The notes under the pieces are model-generated. The model was not told where the DNA came from, searched no databases, and was given only the letters and a program-made list of their open reading frames with translations. Below, one piece after another: positions 58,412 through 64,000 of a stretch of DNA of 64,000 nt (positions within the stretch are counted from its first letter, which is position 1; each line of letters opens with the position of its first letter). Position numbers and translations under genes: made by a program. The stretch lies in NCBI GenBank assembly GCA_963762865.1, contig CAVXNC010000021.1:248001-312000 (forward strand), read 5' to 3'. Source of the stretch: DATHAP01 sp963762865 (GTDB lineage: Bacteria > Actinomycetota > Actinomycetes > JACCUZ01).

Positions 58412-58439
58412 TCAAGCAAATCCGGGATGCTGCCGAACG
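58412..58439 (+). promoter_or_regulatory. FliA/WhiG-like promoter for the zinc-ribbon gene
   Basis: TCAAG (58412-58416), 15-bp spacer, GCCGAACG (58432-58439). Same spacing and elements as at 32407. The start site would lie near 58446, giving a leader of about 35 nt. Confidence 0.45.
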
Positions 58440-58480
58440 AGTGATGTACGCACCGCTCCCGGCGAAGGCAGATCTCCCCC

Positions 58481-58738
58481 ATGGCGCGCTCCACGACCGT
58501 CCCGCCCGTCCCCCTCGGCTCCCTGACCCAGCCCGGCGCCCGCGCCGGCGCCACCTGCCGGGCCTGCGGCAGCGAGCGGGTCACCCGGATCTCGATGGCG
58601 CTGACGGACGGGTCGCCGGTGCAGTTCACCTCCTGCCACCGGTGCGAGCACCGCACCTGGGAGGAGCAGGGCCTGGCCTCCGGCCGGGCCGCCGTGCTGC
58701 CGGTGCAGCGGGTGCTGGACAAGACCCGCAAGCACTGA
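58481..58738 (+). CDS. Small zinc-ribbon protein of unknown function
   Basis: Protein of 85 residues with two Cys pairs in the form C-x2-C ... C-x2-C (TCRACGSERVTRISM and SCHRCEHRTWEE), the layout of a zinc ribbon that could contact nucleic acid or protein. The N-terminus is a Pro/Thr-rich tail and the C-terminus ends RVLDKTRKH. It lies between DUF3499 and manB, as a conserved hypothetical gene does in related actinobacteria. A FliA/WhiG-like site 40-70 bp upstream suggests regulation by an alternative sigma factor. Start ATG at 58481 has no strong ribosome-binding site. Confidence 0.8.
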   Translation: MARSTTVPPVPLGSLTQPGARAGATCRACGSERVTRISMALTDGSPVQFTSCHRCEHRTWEEQGLASGRAAVLPVQRVLDKTRKH

Positions 58739-58805
58739 CCTCCGGCGGGCTCCGGCCTGCCCGAGACCCCGCTGTCCGCCCGACTCGTGGGCGAGACCGA
58801 CTCGC

Positions 58806-58811
58806 TAGGCT
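58806..58811 (+). promoter_or_regulatory. Leaderless-type -10 element for manB
   Basis: TAGGCT, 6 nt before the ATG at 58818. Confidence 0.55.
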
Positions 58812-58817
58812 CGCGCC

Positions 58818-60227
58818 ATGCCAGCGCCGACCGGGGACCTCTCGTCGATCGTCAAGGCGTACGACGTCCGCGGTGTGGTGCCCGAGCAGCTCGACGAGCG
58901 CGTGGCCGAAGGGCTCGGTGCGGCTTTCGCACAAGTTGTCGGCGTTGTCGGCGTGGCCGGCGGCGGCGCCGTGGTCCTGGGCCGCGACATGCGCCCGAGC
59001 TCGCCGGCCCTCGTCGCGGCTTTCGCAGCAGGGGTGACGTCGCAGGGCGCCCACGTCGTCGACATCGGGCTCGCCTCGACCGACCAGCTCTACTTCGCCA
59101 GCGGCAGCCTGGGACTGCCCGGCGCGATGTTCACCGCCAGCCACAACCCCGCGAAGTACAACGGGATCAAGATGTGCCGGGCCGGCGCCGTCCCGGTCGG
59201 CGACGACACCGGGCTTCGGGAGATCCGTGCGCTGGCGGAGGCCGGCGTGGCTGCCGTCGACGGGCCGCACGGCGACGTACGCACGCAGGACGTGCTCGTG
59301 GCCTACGCCGACCACCTGCGCACGCTGGTCGACCTGCGGGGCAACCGCCGGCTGCGGGTCGTGGTGGACGCCGGCAACGGGATGGGCGGCCACACCGTCC
59401 CGACCGTCCTCGACGGGCTGCCGCTCGACGTCGTCCCGATGTACTTCGAGCTCGACGGGACCTTCCCCAACCACGAGGCGAACCCCCTCGACCCCGCGAA
59501 CCTCGTCGACCTGCAGAAGCAGGTGTGCGCCGAGGGCGCCGACATCGGGATCGCCTTCGACGGTGACGCCGACCGCTGCTTCGTCATCGACGAGCGTGGC
59601 GAGCCGGTGTCGCCGTCGGCCGTGACCGGCATGGTCGCGGTCCGCGAGCTCGCCAAGCACCCGGGCGCCACCGTGATCCACAACCTGATCACGTCGCGCG
59701 CGGTACCGGAGATCGTCCGCGAGCACGGTGGCGTGCCGGTGCGGACCCGGGTCGGGCACTCCTACATCAAGGCCGAGATGGCGCGCACCGGCGCGGTCTT
59801 CGGAGGCGAGCACTCCGCGCACTACTACTTCCGCGACTTCTGGCGGGCCGACACCGGGATGCTCGCGGCCATGCACGTCCTGAGCGCGCTCGGGGAGCAG
59901 CCGGAGCCGCTGTCCGTGATCGCCTCGGCCTTCGAGCGCTACGTCGCGTCCGGCGAGCTGAACAGCGAGGTCGCCGACCCGGCCGCCTCGACCGACGCGG
60001 TCCGCAGCCGCTACGCGTCCCTGCCCGGCGTCGAGGTCGACGACCTCGACGGCATGACCGTGCAGGCGCCGTCCTGGTGGTTCAACGTGCGCCCGTCCAA
60101 CACCGAGCCGGTGCTCCGGCTCAACGCGGAGGCCGCGGACGGCGCGACGATGCAGGCGCTGCGCGACGACGTGCTCGCCGTGATCCGCGGCGACCGGCCC
60201 GCCGGTCCACCCCCGGTCACGCCGTAA
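58818..60227 (+). CDS. manB: Phosphomannomutase/phosphoglucomutase
   Basis: Alpha-D-phosphohexomutase of 469 residues that interconverts mannose-6-phosphate and mannose-1-phosphate (and possibly the glucose forms). The four family sites are visible: the active-site serine loop MFTASHNPAKYNGIK, the metal site IAFDGDADRCFV, the sugar-binding loop GGEHSAHYYF and the phosphate-binding loop NVRPSNTEPVLRL. The start KAYDVRGVVPEQL is typical. ATG at 58818 with TAGGCT 6 nt upstream. It feeds the GDP-mannose enzyme at 42736 and is followed by Trm112 and SIS genes as in other actinobacteria. Confidence 0.95.
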   Translation: MPAPTGDLSSIVKAYDVRGVVPEQLDERVAEGLGAAFAQVVGVVGVAGGGAVVLGRDMRPSSPALVAAFAAGVTSQGAHVVDIGLASTDQLYFASGSLGLPGAMFTASHNPAKYNGIKMCRAGAVPVGDDTGLREIRALAEAGVAAVDGPHGDVRTQDVLVAYADHLRTLVDLRGNRRLRVVVDAGNGMGGHTVPTVLDGLPLDVVPMYFELDGTFPNHEANPLDPANLVDLQKQVCAEGADIGIAFDGDADRCFVIDERGEPVSPSAVTGMVAVRELAKHPGATVIHNLITSRAVPEIVREHGGVPVRTRVGHSYIKAEMARTGAVFGGEHSAHYYFRDFWRADTGMLAAMHVLSALGEQPEPLSVIASAFERYVASGELNSEVADPAASTDAVRSRYASLPGVEVDDLDGMTVQAPSWWFNVRPSNTEPVLRLNAEAADGATMQALRDDVLAVIRGDRPAGPPPVTP

Positions 60228-60313
60228 CGGGAAGCCGCGCGGCGTCGCCGTCCAGCCGTCCCGATCCCCGATCCCGATCCCACCGACCCGACCAGCCCGA
60301 GGAGCCCCCCACC

Positions 60314-60520
60314 GTGCAGCTCGACCCGCGACTGCTGGAGATCCTGGCCTGCCCCCGCTGCCACGCCGCGCTGCGCGTCGACGACCCGGCGCAGGAGCTG
60401 GTGTGCACGTCTGCCACCTGCGGCCTGGCCTATCCCGTCCGGGACGACATCCCGGTGCTGCTGATCGACGAGGCCCGGGAGACCCGCGACCAGCCGGCGC
60501 CCGCCGGCCCGGAGGCCTGA
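60314..60520 (+). CDS. Trm112-family zinc-binding protein
   Basis: Protein of 68 residues. LLEILACPRCHAALRVDD and LVCTSATCGLAYPVRDDIPVLLIDEAR give a zinc-ribbon-like C-x2-C ... C-x4-C site and the Trm112/YcaR signature YPVRDDIPVLL. Such proteins stabilise or activate partner methyltransferases. GTG at 60314 has GAGGAG 9 nt upstream. It ends 3 nt before the SIS-domain gene. Its partner here is unknown. Confidence 0.9.
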   Translation: MQLDPRLLEILACPRCHAALRVDDPAQELVCTSATCGLAYPVRDDIPVLLIDEARETRDQPAPAGPEA

Positions 60521-60523
60521 CCG

Positions 60524-61720
60524 GTGCCCGGCGCACCGCTGATGGACGACTCGGTCCTCGACGACCGCGAGGCTCTCGAGCTGCTCGACGCCGGCGAGAT
60601 GCTGCGCGCGGTCGCCACGGCCGGCGCCCAGGTGCGCGAGGCCCTCCTGCACGTCGACGAGGAGCTCGTCGCGCGGGTCGCCGCGGACGGCAGGCCGCGG
60701 GCCGTCGTCATCACCGGGATGGGCGGTTCGGGCATCGCCGCGGACGTGGCATCCGCGGTCGCCGGGCGCAGCTGTCCGGTCCCCGTCCTGGCCAGCCGTG
60801 GGCACCGGCTCCCCGGCTGGGTCGGCGGGATGGACGTGGTCGTCGCCGTCTCCTGCTCCGGCGAGACCGAGGAGACGCTGTCCGCGCTGGACGAGGCGAT
60901 CCGTCGCGGGGCCCGTGTGGTCACCGTCGGTGCGCCCGGCTCGTCGCTGTCCGCCCGCGCCGACGACGGCCGTGCCGTGCACCTCCCGGTCGACGCGCGC
61001 GGTCGGATGCCGCGCGCCAACTTGTGGGGCCTGGCCACCCCGGTCCTGCTGGTGCTCGACGCGCTGGGCCTGGCTGCGGTCTCCCGTCAGCAGCTCGCCG
61101 ACCTCGCCGACCAGCTCGACGAGACCAGCGAGCGGTGCGGCCCGGGTGCCGAGTCATCGCAGAACCCGGCCAAGCAGGTCGCCGTCCAGGTCGCCGGGTC
61201 GCTCCCGTTCGTCTGGGGTGCGAGCGACGTCGCAGCGGTGGCGGCGTCCCGCTTCGGCGCGCAGCTCGCGGAGAACGCGAAGTACCCCGCGGTGACCGGT
61301 GCGCTCCCCGAGGTGCACCACAACCAGGTCGTGGTGCTCGCAGGCCGCTTCGGCGCGCTGGCCGAGTCCCAGGAGGACATCTTCCGTGACCCGTTCGAGG
61401 ATCCGGCTGTCGCACCCGAGCTGCCGCGCATGCGCCTGCTCCTGCTCCGCGACACCGAGGAGGTCGAGCAGGTCGGCCGGCGGGCCGACGCGACGGTCGG
61501 CCTGGCCGAGCGCTTCGACGTCGCGGTCGACGTGCTGCGCGCCGAAGGCGAGCACCCGGTGACCCGGCTGGCCAGTCTGGTGGCCCCGCTCGACTTCGCC
61601 AGCGTCTACCTCGCGCTCCTGCAGGGCATCGACCCGTCACCGATCGAGCCGATCCTCGCGCTGAAGTCGGGAGCGCTCGACGCCGGCAGTCACGTGAGCG
61701 ACCGCGAGGACCGGGCGTGA
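60524..61720 (+). CDS. SIS-domain phosphoglucose/phosphomannose isomerase-like protein
   Basis: Protein of 398 residues with a double SIS fold. VVITGMGGSGIAADVASAVAG is the first sugar-phosphate loop, VVAVSCSGETEETLSALDEA the serine-rich phosphate-binding loop, and ENAKYPAVTGALPEVHHNQV the conserved catalytic-region motif with Glu and His of the bifunctional PGI/PMI family. It would supply mannose-6-phosphate from fructose-6-phosphate for ManB next door. GTG at 60524 follows the Trm112 stop after 3 nt and its stop overlaps the transporter start. Confidence 0.9.
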   Translation: MPGAPLMDDSVLDDREALELLDAGEMLRAVATAGAQVREALLHVDEELVARVAADGRPRAVVITGMGGSGIAADVASAVAGRSCPVPVLASRGHRLPGWVGGMDVVVAVSCSGETEETLSALDEAIRRGARVVTVGAPGSSLSARADDGRAVHLPVDARGRMPRANLWGLATPVLLVLDALGLAAVSRQQLADLADQLDETSERCGPGAESSQNPAKQVAVQVAGSLPFVWGASDVAAVAASRFGAQLAENAKYPAVTGALPEVHHNQVVVLAGRFGALAESQEDIFRDPFEDPAVAPELPRMRLLLLRDTEEVEQVGRRADATVGLAERFDVAVDVLRAEGEHPVTRLASLVAPLDFASVYLALLQGIDPSPIEPILALKSGALDAGSHVSDREDRA

Positions 61721-62670
61721 GCGCGTCGGGGGGCAACCGGGCCATCGTCGCCGCGCTGGCGGCCAACCTCGGCATCGCGGTCACCAAGTTCGTGGCGTAC
61801 CTGCTCACCGGCTCGTCGTCGATGCTCGCCGAGTCCATCCACTCGGTCGCCGACTCGGGCAACCAGGGCCTGCTCCTCGTCGGCGGCCGCCGCTCGCGCC
61901 GCGCCGCGACCCCCGACCACCCCTTCGGCTACGGCCGGGAGCGATACATCTACGCCTTCATCGTCTCGATCGTGCTGTTCAGTGTCGGCGGCCTGTTCGC
62001 GCTGTACGAGGGCTGGCACAAGCTCCAGGACCCGCACCCGATCGATGAGTGGAAGTGGGTGCCGGTCGTCGTCCTTCTGGCGGCCATCGCGATGGAGAGC
62101 TTCTCCTTCCGCACGGCCATCGTGGAGTCCAACCAGGTCCGCGGCGACCAGTCGTGGGTGCAGTTCGTCAGGCACGCCAAGGCGCCCGAGCTGCCGGTCG
62201 TGCTGCTCGAGGACCTCGGTGCGCTGATCGGCCTGGTCCTCGCCCTCTTCGGCGTCGGCCTGACCCTGATCACCGACGACGGGACGTGGGACGGCCTCGG
62301 CACCGTCAGCATCGGCGTGCTGCTCGTCGTCATCGCCTTCGTCCTCGCGCTGGAGACCAAGAGCCTGCTCCTCGGGGAGGGCGCATCGCCGGACGCCGTT
62401 CGCCGCATCGAGGCCGCGCTGCTCGCCGACGACAGCGTCGTCCGGGTGATCCACATGAGGACCCTGCACCTCGGCCCCGACGAGCTGCTGGTCGCCGCCA
62501 AGATCGCCGTGCGGCACGACGACACGGCGGCCGAGGTGGCGCGGGCCATCGACGCCGCCGAGGTGCGGGTCCGGGACGCGGTGCCGATCGCCCGGGTGAT
62601 CTACCTCGAGCCCGACCTGCTGCGCGACGCCACCGGCACGGGGGATGACCGGCCGCCCGTCGCCCGGTAG
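61717..62670 (+). CDS. Cation diffusion facilitator family transporter
   Basis: Transporter of 317 residues with about six membrane helices. The first helices contain the metal site AESIHSVADSGNQGLLL (His and Asp), followed by HPFGYGRERYIYAFIVS, the standard FGxxRxE-like motif; a second site lies near VVLLEDLGALIGLVLAL. The C-terminal cytoplasmic domain (VRRIEAALLADDSVVRVIHMRTLHLGPDELLVAAKIAV) is the CDF metal-sensing fold. It likely exports zinc or another divalent ion in exchange for protons; this branch resembles SLC30A9-like proteins. GTG at 61717 overlaps the SIS gene stop; its TAG stop is part of a TAGACT element in front of ahcY. Confidence 0.92.
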   Translation: MSASGGNRAIVAALAANLGIAVTKFVAYLLTGSSSMLAESIHSVADSGNQGLLLVGGRRSRRAATPDHPFGYGRERYIYAFIVSIVLFSVGGLFALYEGWHKLQDPHPIDEWKWVPVVVLLAAIAMESFSFRTAIVESNQVRGDQSWVQFVRHAKAPELPVVLLEDLGALIGLVLALFGVGLTLITDDGTWDGLGTVSIGVLLVVIAFVLALETKSLLLGEGASPDAVRRIEAALLADDSVVRVIHMRTLHLGPDELLVAAKIAVRHDDTAAEVARAIDAAEVRVRDAVPIARVIYLEPDLLRDATGTGDDRPPVAR

Positions 62671-62822
62671 ACTGGGTCGACCGAGTCTGGCGTCACTGAT
62701 GGGAAGGCCCTGAGGGGCCGCGCCGGGCACCTGCCGGACGTACCGCCGTCTGCTGACTGCGCGCAGCGTCCGCACGTCCCAGACCGACGGCCCCAGGCCG
62801 ACCCCATCCGAGGAGCACGCAC
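62668..62822 (+). promoter_or_regulatory. Promoter and ~150-nt GC-rich leader of ahcY
   Basis: TAGACT (62668-62673) would start a transcript with about 140 nt before the ATG at 62823. The leader can form several stems by eye: GGACGT near 62733 with ACGTCC near 62774, GGGGCC near 62714 with GGCCCC near 62789, and the palindrome CTGCGCGCAG near 62757. GAGGAG before the ATG is the ribosome-binding site. Short blocks (CACTG, GGGAAGG, ACCTGCC) resemble the 3' part of cobalamin riboswitches but the conserved core is not found. Structured control of ahcY is possible but unproven. Confidence 0.3.

Positions 62823-64000
<1,178 letters not shown>

Noticed and set aside
62675..62760. Cobalamin or SAM/SAH riboswitch before ahcY
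   Set aside because: Only scattered short matches; the conserved core of each class was not found by eye.

Overview
The window is about 64 kb of very GC-rich DNA (roughly 70 percent or more by eye) with dense, short-spaced genes, many GTG starts, ATGA/GTGA stop-start overlaps and repeated leaderless promoters. The gene content (fbiA/fbiB for coenzyme F420, a WhiB protein, DUF3499, DUF5719, TIGR03089, three LytR-CpsA-Psr proteins, SigE-family sigma factor, Tad pilus genes) points to a high-GC actinobacterium, most likely Nocardioides or a close member of the Nocardioidaceae. Most of the window is cell-envelope biology. No rRNA, tRNA, CRISPR array, IS element or prophage was seen.

Layout. 1-4749: the end of a Tad (Flp) pilus operon (tadB, tadC, a two-component pair, the Flp pilin and a TadE/G-like protein). 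4802-6661: a SigE-family ECF sigma factor with a downstream membrane-anchored beta-propeller gene that carries a frameshift. 6769-10116: two LCP wall-polymer ligases around a hotdog thioesterase. 10191-28376: a large surface-polymer locus with a glycosyltransferase, nucleotidyltransferase, glycerol-1-phosphate-type dehydrogenase, Wzm/Wzt-type ABC exporter, two CDP-alcohol phosphotransferases, further glycosyltransferases, a GT2-TagF fusion, a secreted sulfatase, two tandem sulfotransferases and a GT39-like membrane enzyme, plus a secreted nuclease. 28373-29883: a 3-oxoacid CoA-transferase pair. 29932-32334: a third LCP protein behind a frameshifted TIGR03089 gene. 32600-43818: a secreted PGRP amidase, polyprenol-phosphate glycosyltransferase, flippase-like membrane protein, methyltransferase, glycosyltransferases, a SpoIID/LytB protein and a GDP-mannose-type pyrophosphorylase.

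43.8-47.6 kb looks like an inserted accessory block: an Lrp/AsnC regulator divergent from a leaderless mini-ORF, an ABC exporter, a small membrane protein and a DUF6653 protein. 47.9-64 kb is a conserved actinobacterial housekeeping block: DUF3105, AlkA-like glycosylase, fbiB-fbiA, whiB, a giant GT2 membrane protein, DUF5719, a degenerate zincin, DUF3499, a zinc-ribbon protein, manB, Trm112, an SIS isomerase, a CDF transporter and the start of ahcY. The order fbiA-fbiB/whiB/metallopeptidase/DUF3499/manB/SIS/ahcY resembles the Rv3262-Rv3248c region of mycobacteria.

How the parts fit: ManB, the SIS isomerase and the GDP-mannose pyrophosphorylase would supply activated sugars; the nucleotidyltransferase, dehydrogenase and CDP-alcohol enzymes would supply a polyol-phosphate; glycosyltransferases and the TagF fusion would assemble a polymer; the ABC pair would export it; LCP proteins would attach it to peptidoglycan; sulfotransferases and the sulfatase could modify it. 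Expression signals include many leaderless promoters (TAGNNT or TACNNT 6-9 nt before the start codon) and three sites resembling FliA/WhiG-type promoters (TCAAG-N15-GCCGA).
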